Origin: Rotaria socialis
Lineage: Eukaryota > Rotifera > Eurotatoria > Philodinida > Philodinidae
Direction of reading: 5' to 3'
DNA: 64,000 bases
Assembly (NCBI GenBank): GCA_905331475.1
Contig: CAJNYU010001345.1
Span: forward strand, 1-64,000
This document shows, piece after piece, positions 37,248-48,200 of this stretch. The translations under genes were made by a program, and so were the position numbers. How positions within the stretch are numbered: position 1 is the stretch's first letter; each line of letters starts with the position of its first letter. The notes under the pieces were generated by a model. It ran no database searches, had not been told where the DNA came from, and saw only the letters and a program-made list of their open reading frames with translations.

Positions 37248-38830
37248 TACCCATGTCCTCAAAATCGCTAAAAAATCGATGATTATATCGCGGGATATTA
37301 GGGCGATCTATCGTGAGATCTATCGCGATATAATCATTCAAATTGCCGATTTTTACCGATATATTTTTTCGATTTTCAACCGAAATCGCGATCAATGTGT
37401 AATATCATGATCGGCATTAACCGATCAGAGTAGATTGCATTTTGTTTTATAATTGGATTAATACTATCGTTTTACATGATACATCCAGCTGCTTTATTAA
37501 GATAATTATTTTCAACAAAAAAAATGCATGAATGTCACAAAAAATATTCAAAAACAAAAGTAGCACATTATTTTATAAAAAAAGAGAGTGAAGAGTATAA
37601 ATAATTGTCTTGTTTTCATTATCGTTCTGTGTTGCTGTCATTCGATATTGGTAAAGGTGGCATCGTTTGATCGTTGACATCTATAGAAATGATTAAAATG
37701 GTGAAATATATTTAAGAAACGATTAAACATTACTTGTGCTTATAGATACTTTGGACCGTTTTTGATTGCGTCGTTTACTTAAGATGGAGTCATGAATTGG
37801 GGGCCATACAAATGACATTTCATCAGTAGAATGATTAAATTTTTGTTTCAATACTCGATTTGAATAGACTCCAGTTGGATTCGACATTAATATTCAGAAA
37901 ACGAATATCTACAATGTATAAAAAAAACAAGCACATTGTTATTGTTCAAAGCTGTAGATTATGTTCAAGGTAGCATCTAAATATTTTAAAATACAGTCTT
38001 AATAATATTATAAGATGAAAAACAATTATTAAAAAAATAAGTTTCTGTGGATGAGAAAATTGAACCAAATTTACCTTGAAGCACGAACATTCATATGAAG
38101 ACGAAAAGACAGAAACAGTCGAGAATAAACTATATTCTTTGTTAACTAACACATATGAATGTTTCGGACAATGTCCTTACATCAGTTGAACTGGTGAGAA
38201 CAACGAAAAAGAAAAAAGAAAAAAGAAAAGAAGAAATAGTAAATGTCTGATTGGTGCGCATGTATCAATTAACAAAGAGTGAATTTCATCTGCCTATTAC
38301 GAGTGCGATGAAAATTTATGTCAAAATGTAATTCATCCAACGCTTGTGTTATATGCTAATCATTGTAGTTGCTTATGCCACTTAGTGTGACACTGTTCAA
38401 ATGAATAACAAAAAATTAATAAGTTAATTTTTTTATTCATATAAACTAGTTACTCAAATCCCCAATTTTCCGCATATGATTTCCTAATATATCCTATAGT
38501 TTTTTAAGAATATATTTTCATTCATAAAATATATTATATATTCCTGTTTTCTCTGCTCTTAATTAAATAATATGACCAATCGTTGCTTTCTATTTAAGCT
38601 GGCTTACAGTATGTTCATTATTTCAAAATAGTTAGTTTTCTTAAAAGAATAATCAATGTCGAAATACTCGACGATTTTTCACGATGCATCTACCCCATTC
38701 AGAAAATCGATGATTAATTGCGATACATCGTCAATCCTAGAAAAATCAACGGTATTTCGCGGTAAATCGCTAACATTTATCAAAATCGCGATGTATCATC
38801 AAAACTTAGGCGATTTCAACGACATGGGTA
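37248..38830. mobile_element. Candidate 1.58-kb terminal-inverted-repeat element with TA flanks
   Basis: The left end reads TACCCATGTCCTCAAAATCG. The right end, reverse-complemented from 38830, reads TACCCATGTCGTTGAAATCG, so 17 of the first 20 bases agree. Similarity continues weakly for at least 45 bases (GATGATTATATCGCGG against GATGATACATCGCGA) and perhaps 150 bases. Both ends are unusually rich in CGAT/GCGA words. The flanking dinucleotide on each side is TA, as in Tc1/mariner insertions, and the length is typical of that superfamily. No transposase is seen inside, only a tiny two-exon gene on the minus strand. It could instead be two independent inverted copies of a dispersed repeat. Confidence 0.45.
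37619..37887 (-). CDS. Tiny two-exon gene, unknown 71-residue protein
   Basis: Exon 1 is 37887-37734 and exon 2 is 37680-37619, with a 53-base intron (GTAATG..TATAG, phase 1). The joined frame is open from ATG to TAA. The product starts MSNPTGVYSNRVLKQKF, contains MSFVWPPIHDSILSKRR and a basic RRNQKRSK patch, and ends NDSNTER. It is too short to appear as a single open frame, but the splice signals and the matching phases support it. No family is recognised. It lies within the putative inverted-repeat element, so it may be cargo or simply a host gene between two repeats. Confidence 0.5.
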
Positions 38831-39128
38831 ACAATAGGCAAATGAGGAAAAAAAGCATTTTCCGATTAAACTCGTATGAATGATATATTTTTCATCTTTG
38901 GATAAAAGTATTCAATCAATGATCATTGTTGAAGATTATTTTCTTTCATAATTCAAGATCATATGTAGCAAACATTTATCGATTAAAGTTTTGCTAATCA
39001 TACTTCTAGGATGTACTAGTAATTTGTTAGTTTCAAACGCTGTTTTCAATTATGATTATTTTATTTTTCAAAAAAAGGATCATTTTTAAATATGAGCTTT
39101 TAACAGTATGTATTGGCTTTACTTTATA
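38831..39128. other. Short intergenic stretch
   Basis: AT-rich sequence downstream of the cysteine-rich gene, with no feature seen. Confidence 0.5.
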
Positions 39129-39518
39129 TTAACTTGAGCAGGTACAAACTCCATTAATACACGACCCATCTGGTTTACCCGTTTGTTTGCAATTTACTCG
39201 GCATATCATTGAACCCAACTGGCATTTAATGTTTAAATTTGGTTTTATAAAGCCTGTCAATTGTTGATTCTCTTGGTTACCCTCGCCGCTATTGTCTCCG
39301 TCGCTATTCTTTTCCTTACAAACACATCGTTTTTTAGTACACGTTCCCCCAGCTTTGCCTCTGCTTTCACAATATTTAGAACATCTCAAATCACCATCGA
39401 ATAAACCCGCAAAATGAAAACACATTTTTGTGATATCATTGTCATTATCGTCTGGCCATATCAGACACGTAGCCGATATGAATAAGGTTAAAATGATGAG
39501 TAATTGCCAATGAACCAT
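39129..39518 (-). CDS. Secreted protein with two tandem defensin-like cysteine domains
   Basis: A single exon of 129 residues. Residues about 1-19 form a signal peptide (VHWQLLIILTLFISA). An acidic stretch (WPDDNDNDI) follows, then two six-cysteine modules joined by an acidic linker of about 30 residues. Both modules share the spacing C-x3-C-x9-C-x4-C-x1-C, with a Gly two residues before the fourth Cys (AGGTC, PDGSC). This is the cysteine-stabilised alpha-beta signature of invertebrate defensins and related peptides. The first Cys of each module is 12 and 6 residues before the CxxxC. The acidic linker may be a propeptide cleaved between modules. An antimicrobial or immune role is inferred from the fold signature only. 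The frame extends upstream to a GTG, but the first ATG with a signal peptide is at 39518. Confidence 0.6.
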   Translation of the reverse strand: MVHWQLLIILTLFISATCLIWPDDNDNDITKMCFHFAGLFDGDLRCSKYCESRGKAGGTCTKKRCVCKEKNSDGDNSGEGNQENQQLTGFIKPNLNIKCQLGSMICRVNCKQTGKPDGSCINGVCTCSS

Positions 39519-40685
39519 ATTGTGCAGTAACGATCGATTTTTGTTTTTCACAAGAGCTTCTTGAAACTCAACTGTATTGGTCTCACATACGAACTAAATG
39601 AAAGAAGAAGAAAAACTTCACTCGTTTATATTGTTTCGTTCTTTTGTATTTTTTAAGGATTAACTGGTGAATATATTTCGCACGCGCAATAGAATAAATC
39701 GATTAATCCTTGCTAAATAAAGATTTCAGTTGATTCTGTAATTTTAGTAGAGAGACGAACAAAACACTTCATTTTTTTCATTTGCTCAACAAATTTGAAT
39801 GAATAAGACGTCTATTTTGCTGCTATATTGAAAAATTTAAGATAGAATAAAGATTGGCTTATTTATTTTCCACTGAAACTGCAAAATCACTTCTCAATAC
39901 TCCAATGATTTTTTTCTTGTCCGTATGTCAACTCGTTTGTCTTTGCATTTGAATTGAAGAATATTTGCTAATTGTAGTACTTTTTGCAATCAATATGATA
40001 TGAATATGTTGTTGAGGATAATAATGCCATTAACGGTAAGCAATGAAAATTTCGGTATGTTTAGTTATATTTAAGCCATGACTCATATAGAAGAAAATTT
40101 CGCCATTGTTTTGATAGAACAATGAAAAACAACGCGTGATTTCATACGAAGGATTAGGACATGACGAATGATACTAGGTGAATGCCAGCGACAAAGTTAA
40201 AGGTCCTCGATTAAAAGTTGAATGAATCAAGAAGCCTAACATTGAAAAAGTAGACATAATGACGTCCTTTTTTCTTTGGCAGAATTGAAACAGAATCATT
40301 TAAAAGCCAATAATTTTAGCAATAACTTAAAAATAATGAATAAAATGACATTTATTTCGTATTATGATTTGATAAGATCATCGTTTACATGGTCTGCTGA
40401 AATTTATTATCAAGAATTCTTTTTCTCTATCTTTGCTCTTGGTTGTGTTTCGAGTTTCACTGTGTTCAAAATAATTTTTTCCTAAATACTATTAGAGAAA
40501 AAATGTTTCCGAGTCTTTTTAGATAATTTGATTTTTGCAAGTCTCTGGCTGCTTTCTTTCTTGACTTATTGTTAGCTCTAATATGTATAGAATGAAAAGG
40601 ATATAAAAGGAATGAAAGAGAGACATATTAAGAGCGAAAGAGACAAACAGTGTCACGGATGTTATATGACAGAACGAAGAAAAAG
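39519..40685. other. Intergenic region
   Basis: AT-rich DNA upstream of the cysteine-rich gene. No further gene or clear repeat is seen. Confidence 0.5.
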
Positions 40686-40757
40686 TGAACTTCGTGGGAC
40701 CCGAACCCACACCTTCCGCTATCCGACCAGATGTTCTAACCAGTTAGACTAGGGTGT
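40686..40757 (-). other. Degenerate tRNA-like sequence with polymerase III boxes
   Basis: On the minus strand an A box (TAGTCTAACTGG, 40751-40740) and a B box (GGTTCGGGTCC, 40707-40697) lie at tRNA-like spacing. The T arm pairs perfectly (GTGGG with CCCAC, 7-base loop). A run of five T follows (40684-40680). The acceptor strands (CACACCC and GAAGTTC) do not pair, and no 5-bp anticodon stem is found, so no isotype can be given. It is best read as a tRNA pseudogene or the head of a tRNA-derived SINE. Confidence 0.45.
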
Positions 40758-42258
40758 GGGTGTGTTTATTTAACGCAGTGATACTCGTGCTGAATTTGCA
40801 GAAGCAAAAGACAGAATAACGATCAGTTAAAATTCATTGTGAAGAAAAACTTTAAAAAACTCAGTAAAATGCATACAGTTTTCATAGTTAGCCGTTCAAG
40901 GATAAGTATACTGCTTCTTTACAAAAATGCTGCTTAGTGAAGATTGCTGCAGATGCTGTCGATTTGCGAAAAATAAGTGAAAGAGTGCCATCTTATTTGC
41001 TAAAAAGCTTCTCGAACAACCAGTTGCATTGATTGTACAAAAAATATATCATCTATTCAACTTGAAACTTGCCTTTTCTGGTAAAAATATAAGCATCTGC
41101 TCATTACACTACTAAATAATCGCTGATGCAATCCGTAGAGCGTGTCATAGAACAGTAAGAATAAAATGTAATCCACTGAGATATAATTAGTGTTGGGTAT
41201 AAAAAAACGAAATTTGAATTCTACATATGTTCGCTTGTACTGAGCATCCCTTTTACAGTTCAACATAGAACTTGTAATTATTTTTCTTGGATGCGCTAAT
41301 TGTCTGTGATTAAAAAAAGTGTTTTACAGATCTTTCCAATCGACTAGCTTCGTAGGGACAATTTTTGGAAAAATACGAATTCCAAGAGGCTATTAATACA
41401 GGAGTGTTCTTCAGCTACGTATATAGGAAATATATAGGGCACGAATTTCGGCTAAGACAATTTTTAGAGTACTTTTAAAAGATATAAATAAATTGTAGAT
41501 CATAGGCAATTTTTTACTATCTGCAGTGCATGAGCTAAATAGAAGAATATTTTCAATGTGTAGATATTAGTAAAAATGAATTTTTTTTCTCGGAAAAGGA
41601 ACAAAGTTTTTTTGTTTAAAAAATACAAACTGTACTTTTTGCCAATATTACTATAGCATTAAGCCACAATTGCAGCATTTTTTATGAGCACCAAAAATAT
41701 GAAATCTAGAGAAAAGTCTATGTTTGAATGTCAATCAGAATGAGGTCCCTATCGCAACTGCAATCCTGTAGACAATTATTCGAAACAAAGAGAGAATCTT
41801 GCTGTAGTCTTTCATCAGTCCTTTGTTTCTCCGGTTCAACAAATGAAACATTGAATGCAGTCTAGTCAAAATCGATATTTTGATGTTCGCCTAAATTATT
41901 TTGAACAAGTTCCGTCTCTTAACACTTTGACTGGACAAATGATAAATATGAGGGAATGCCAGTTGCAACCGTAATGCGTTTGTTTTCATTCGCATATGTG
42001 CTATTTCATAGAGATGAAGGGCGGAAATTAGTAATGGTCATATTTATACTGTGAGCAAAGCAAGGAAGTATTTCATTTGTTGAACGAATCAGTAGATTTT
42101 TTTTGTTAAATTTTTATTATCCACAGCATCAGTTAAACAAGATATATAATAATAATTTATGAAAGACACGCGCAAGAAAAATAAAAAAACCGAATCTGAC
42201 AAGATGATACGTAGTTCATTATGTAGACGAAGACGTTTTTTCTTCTATTACTTCGATT
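40758..42258. other. Intergenic region
   Basis: AT-rich DNA between the tRNA-like sequence and the 3' end of the SOS gene. No supported gene. A minus-strand AATAAA at 42118-42113 lies about 140 bases past the SOS stop codon and could end that transcript. Confidence 0.5.
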
Positions 42259-45200
42259 TCAAGTACGTGGTGCTCGAGGTGGTATAGATGGAGGTTTGGG
42301 TTCTTGTGTGTTAATTGCCGAATGAAAATCATCATTGGATCCACAAAGAGAATTATCAAAAGCAAAACTATTACTTGATGGTAATAGATTACTATCTGAA
42401 CTTATTTGTCGACCTAAATAGAATGAAATTCAATCCATTTCCATTAGAAAAAAACGATTTTTCGGAGGTAACAGCAGAACCTACCGATGATATTTCACTT
42501 AGAGATATCCGCAATGGATTTTCAGTTCTTATCGAAGCTATTTCATTTTTAAGGAAGTGGCTATGTGCACTCAGAAGATAGAATGAATTTATTAAGAAAT
42601 TTTAAGTTACTTTTAGCCTTGCATACTCATTATCATCAACATAAATTCGGTAGTTTAAATTTTTATGAATTTTACCTGATAAATTGTTTTTGTTAAGGTC
42701 AAGAAAAGTAAGTCAGCTGCTGCGCAACCAAACGAATATAGGAAAATCACCCAATATGAATCAAATTCAACTATTTTTGAAACAATATCGGTTACCTTCG
42801 TATGCTTCTAAGGCAATAATTATATTTTAATATTTCAAATATATTTAATAGAATTGTCACGTGAAACGTTTTGCTTACAAAAACAACGGTGTTTGAAAGT
42901 CCTTAAGAATAATCCCACCCGCATTCTATCCTCGTCGCATGATTGTTGATGGTTATGATGAAAATAAGTTTTAAATACTTTAAAAATGGCCAATATTGTT
43001 GAGTTGCTTTGCGAGGAAAAGTCTTCATCTTACCACATTTGTTTTGAAGAACAACAACGATCTGATTATTGACTAAGGGTGGCACTTCAACTTTGATTTT
43101 AAAGTTAAAGTTACAGTTAAAACCAATAGAGAATTAATCATGAAGAGCTAAAAAATTACTTTTCACTTTCACTCGGATTTGTTGAAGTTAAATTGGTAAA
43201 GTGTCTTGCTTTAACTTTAAATTTTAAAGTGAAGTTAAGGTGCCACTCCTACTATCGACTGTTGAGTATTAACACAAGAGTCAAAACTAATATTCTAGTA
43301 CAGTTATTTAAATCTACAATAGTTTATTTAATCCAATTATTCACGAAAAGAAATCTTGTCTTTCATGATCAACCAACGGAAGGAAGATGAAATTAAGAGA
43401 AAGTTGATACAATGTCACTTTTGTTAAATATTCTGACAATAATAAAACAGCATACATTGTTTTTCAATGAGTCACAGTGCGACACCTATTAATGTTTCTA
43501 TATTAATTAATCTTTATTGGGATGATTTGCTTTTTTGTTCTATATTCGTTTAGTTGCACAGCACCTGACTCGCACTTTTCTTAATTTTAAGAAACAATTT
43601 AGCGGATAAAATTCATAAAAACTTAAAATATCGAATTTATATTAATAATAATGAGTACGCAAGGCTAATAGCAATTTAAAATTTCTTAACAAATTGATTC
43701 TATCCTCCGAGGACACATAGCCAGTTGGCTATACACACTTAGGTGTTCATAGTCAGTCGGCTAAATGATACGTCTATTTGCTAGAAGATACAGGTTTTTG
43801 ACAAAAGTAATGCTTTTGGCTGTTCTCCTTATACTATGTATCTCCAAACGCCATTTTAATATCAAAATTTGAATAACTGATCAATAGAAAACGAAAGCTT
43901 TTTTTAGAACTTCTACTAAGGTCAAAAAATCACATGTTTTCACAATTCTCAGGCTTCTACCTCTTTTCAAATTGTGTTTCCTAAAAAGCAAAGCTAACTC
44001 ACGAGGTATTAAATCAGTATTTGATTTTTGCTGATGATGTTCATCAGATTGACTTGTTGTTCGCGAATGTGAATTGAATGAAGTCGATGGAATCATAAAC
44101 AGACGAGAAACGCGTGACTGAGAACGCCATGTATGTGTCGGCCGTCGTATTGCCTATGAAAACAATACAATCATTCGAACGAAATCTTTTTATCAAATCG
44201 ATTAACTTACAAATACTCGTGGAGACGAATCGGCTGGTTCAATATATTCTTTACGTGTAACAAGATAATTTTGAAAAGTATTTTCATCTTGAAAACCTTT
44301 CATTGGATTAAGTCTTTTCAATTCTCGTTGTATATCATAATTAGGAGCGATGTCATAGGGCATATTTTGATACTGTTGAATTTCACATAGATGTTCACCG
44401 ATTTGTTGAAATTTTCGAAAATTAATTAATGTTTCACCAGTTGGTAAAACAATCACATTATGTTTTTCTTTCATTTGTGCAATACGTGTTTGATTATTAG
44501 CTTAACGAGAAGTCAGATAAATTAAAACATAGAAATTTAGTTGTGAAATTTTCTTACCAATAAATGGCACTACAGGTAAAGGACTTCGACGTAATTTTTC
44601 AAAATATAGTTTAAAATGTGAATCTTCGCCAAGCATATCATCAACTAATGTAACGAACGTTCGACTTTGTTTACTGAGACGCTAAAAGAATATAGAATTT
44701 TTTGTTTTTGTTGTATCAAAAGACGGAAAATCTTTTCTTACATCCCACGTATGTGGTAAGGATTTTTCTAAATCAATAATTCCACCGAAGATAATAGCAA
44801 AAACACCAGCGAAATTTTTCTTTTCATATGCTCGAATAGCAATTTGAATAAAACGTTCAGCGACAGCAATACGTTCTTCGAAATTCGATGTTTCTAATAT
44901 GGATCGTTTACACCAAAACCCAAGCTAAAACGAATGAATTCCATTTAGCAAAAATAGATCGTTGTTGGTTTTTTTTGTTGTTAAATACAAACCACTTTAT
45001 CAAGAAATTTCATATAATTTTGTAAATTATATAGATTTGGTAAACGATAAAGTAATTCTTGGGATGTTATTGCACGAAAATAAGTTGAACAGATTAAAGT
45101 TATTTGGTCAGATAACTCTTTCATATCGTACTATAAAAAAAAGAAAATTAAATTTGAAATCTACCCGAACCGGAACAAGTCCATTGAAGAGGTGAGAGTG

Positions 45201-48200
45201 TTGCTACATCGATCATTCAATAATCGATATATTTCATGATTCTGTCAACTATCACGACTGTCATCAAATCTCAAGAAAATTTTCGAACTCTATTCTTTCC
45301 TTCGCGGGTCACGAAAACCTATAAGCACAGTGTCTGTACCGCGAAGGTGTAGGTCGTGACCTAACTGTTGTTGCTAACAACAAGAAGATTGCTATATTCT
45401 ATCTATTTTGGGACACATTTTATCCAATAGAAATGTCATGAAGATCTAATATACCATGACGTTATGGATATAAGGTCTGAGGAATTACGTACAAGAAAAA
45501 CATCGAGATCTTCCATTTGATCCCGTTCATCACTAATTAAATCTCGTTGCTGATTTTTCTTCGATGGGTCTTGATACTCCATTGTCTATAATAAAAATAA
45601 TTTTCATTATAAAAAAAAAAAACAGTCAAGCGTTGTTTTGCCAAACCTGTTTATCAATTAATTTCAAAATACTTGTTTTAAATTGATACAATCCGCCTGT
45701 ATCGGGTATGGATTGTAAAAATGTTTGTAATTGATCAAGTACGTGATCATTGGATTCAATCAGATCACTTAGATATTTATCAACCCATTGCCGAATGACA
45801 TTAAGTACCCTGCACACGAAGAAAAAGCAATTCATTATTCCTATCCAAGTTGAAAGTTGTTTTACCTTAGTTTAACGGGTTGAACATATTCTTTACGAAA
45901 TTTTTTTAATTGATACTCCGTATATGGATATGCCGGTGTTGGCTCGGGAATATTATATCGATCGATAAGTAAATTTAATAATTGTAATGGTGTACAATAG
46001 GATTTATAGGTCATGAGAAACGATTTGACAAAGCGTGGATGAAGTAATTGATGATGTGTTAAATGTTCAATTAATTTTTCGATAGTTGCACCACGAATTA
46101 TAAACGATGATGATGATGATTTATCGTTCGTAGGATAATCAATGAGAATGTTTGTCGGGGAATTTGGTGCACAAAATCTATTTCAAAAGTAAATTAGTTT
46201 AGAAAAATAAAATCCTTTGACTTTACTGGTATCGACTGGGATCAGGTGTTAATAAAACTTGTTGTGCATCTTCACTGACGAGAATATTGTATAATTCACG
46301 TTGGAGAATACTAAAAAAAACAGTCAATATATAATTTACGCGTTTTTCTTTTTTATCAAATCAAATTAATTACAAAATCATATTGCTTAACATGACGATT
46401 AGATGGAAAATGTCAATTGCTATGGGTTACGGTGAATATTGTTTATTCAGAATGAAAATTATCCATACTGAATAATAGTACAATGATTAATCATGATATT
46501 TAAACGTCAAGGTTAGCCATAGAAAAAATCAATATGAACACATGGCGATAATTGACGAATTTATAAAGTACTTAGAATATGTCAACAGGAAACATTTGTT
46601 AGCACAGTCCCTTAAAAATTTAAATGGACAAGCCAGATCTATGTTTAAGCTCTATCATTTTAATGTAAAAACTATGCCACAGGAGAAATCTACAGCTGAT
46701 TGTACGTACTCAGAAAATGACGGTACTCTATTATCATTTTGATATTCTATTTCATATTCGTCAACCTTTCAGCGTAATTAAAATATCAAACAAGAAGCAT
46801 TAATACATGTATTCATGTATGTCTTTTGATAATTGCTTAACCTTTATTCGGCCATCTGGTATCTGTTTGGATTTCTGCAAGTTTCATGTTGATTTTTATA
46901 TCTGTAGTACGTGGAATATACCACTCAAGTCATATTCATCAACCCTGTTTTTTATCATACACTAATTCGAGCTTGCTGAAAATCTTCTCTGCCTTGATAA
47001 TGGAACTAAACACGTGTCATAAAGACTTAAAACAGATATCGAACATGAGTAAAATTGAAATAGTAAAAGTTCAATAGAAAATACTTTTCAAGCTGATTTC
47101 GACGAATCCTGTGGTCTTTTGATCGAAACAAATCTGGTGTTTATCGTTTCAAGAGCCTCCCCCCCCCCCCACTCCCCAAGATATTGAGTTTATGTTACTT
47201 ATCAACAAAACCAAACTCAACAGATAAACTATTTCAAAAAAATATAGAATTACCTTTTATTTCGTATGTACATAAGTAAACTTAACCATTGAATTTTATC
47301 TTGTTCAGATCGAGCAGCTAAAATATAACTCTTTTCATCGCATTGTATTTCAAATATATGTTCATGATCTAAATTGACAAAAACAATAATTCTTCTCATT
47401 GAAACTTATAAATAATTCTACCAGGAATAATAATTTGATCGTTAATATTAAATTTTCTTAGCCAAATTTTTTCCTTAAATTTCCATTTTTCATGTGACAG
47501 AGCTTTACAGAGACATAAAACAGTTGAAAATAGAATAGCACGTCGATCAGCGCAAGTTATAAGATTTGATGAAGGATTTTGTATGACAACATGTTTAAGA
47601 TGACTATCTATAAGTGCTGTTGACTCTTTAATATCCCAATTTTCAATTAAATTTTTCCAATTATTGATTTTATTATCAGTTAATTTTGGCATTGTAAATG
47701 AATGAATACTTAGATTCCTAAAATAAAAATACATCATGCTCTTTTCTTGGTAATCTCTAATTCCCACTATACATGTATAATTTAGGTCGTTTAATATGAT
47801 GGCTATTTTTCCTTAATACACTGAGTACATCAGTTAATTGAGCTGATTCAGGTTCTGGAAACAAAGCCAATTTCTTTAAATGAAAAAAAAAGAAGAAATA
47901 TTCTTTGAAAATAAATCAAATTTTTCCTACTTCTAAATAGACGAGATATTGTTGAAAATGATGAATAGGTATATGCAATAATCCCGGTAACAGATAGCGA
48001 TATGTTTCTTGGATTTGATCAGTTTTTGACTATAGAGAGAAAAAATGTTTTTAGATTAATAAGATTTCAAGAGAACTCGCATACGTACTTCTAAATATTG
48101 TTTTACTTGTTCATTATTTAACATTTTTTTATATTGATCTGTATAATCTGTTGCTAGGATTGTTTGCGTATAGGTCGTATAACATTCAAATTCATTTCCC

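Noticed and set aside
42315..42581. Plus-strand open frame opposite the last SOS exon
   Set aside because: The minus-strand frame encodes the proline-rich SH3-binding end in phase with the rest of SOS; the plus frame is its shadow plus intron.
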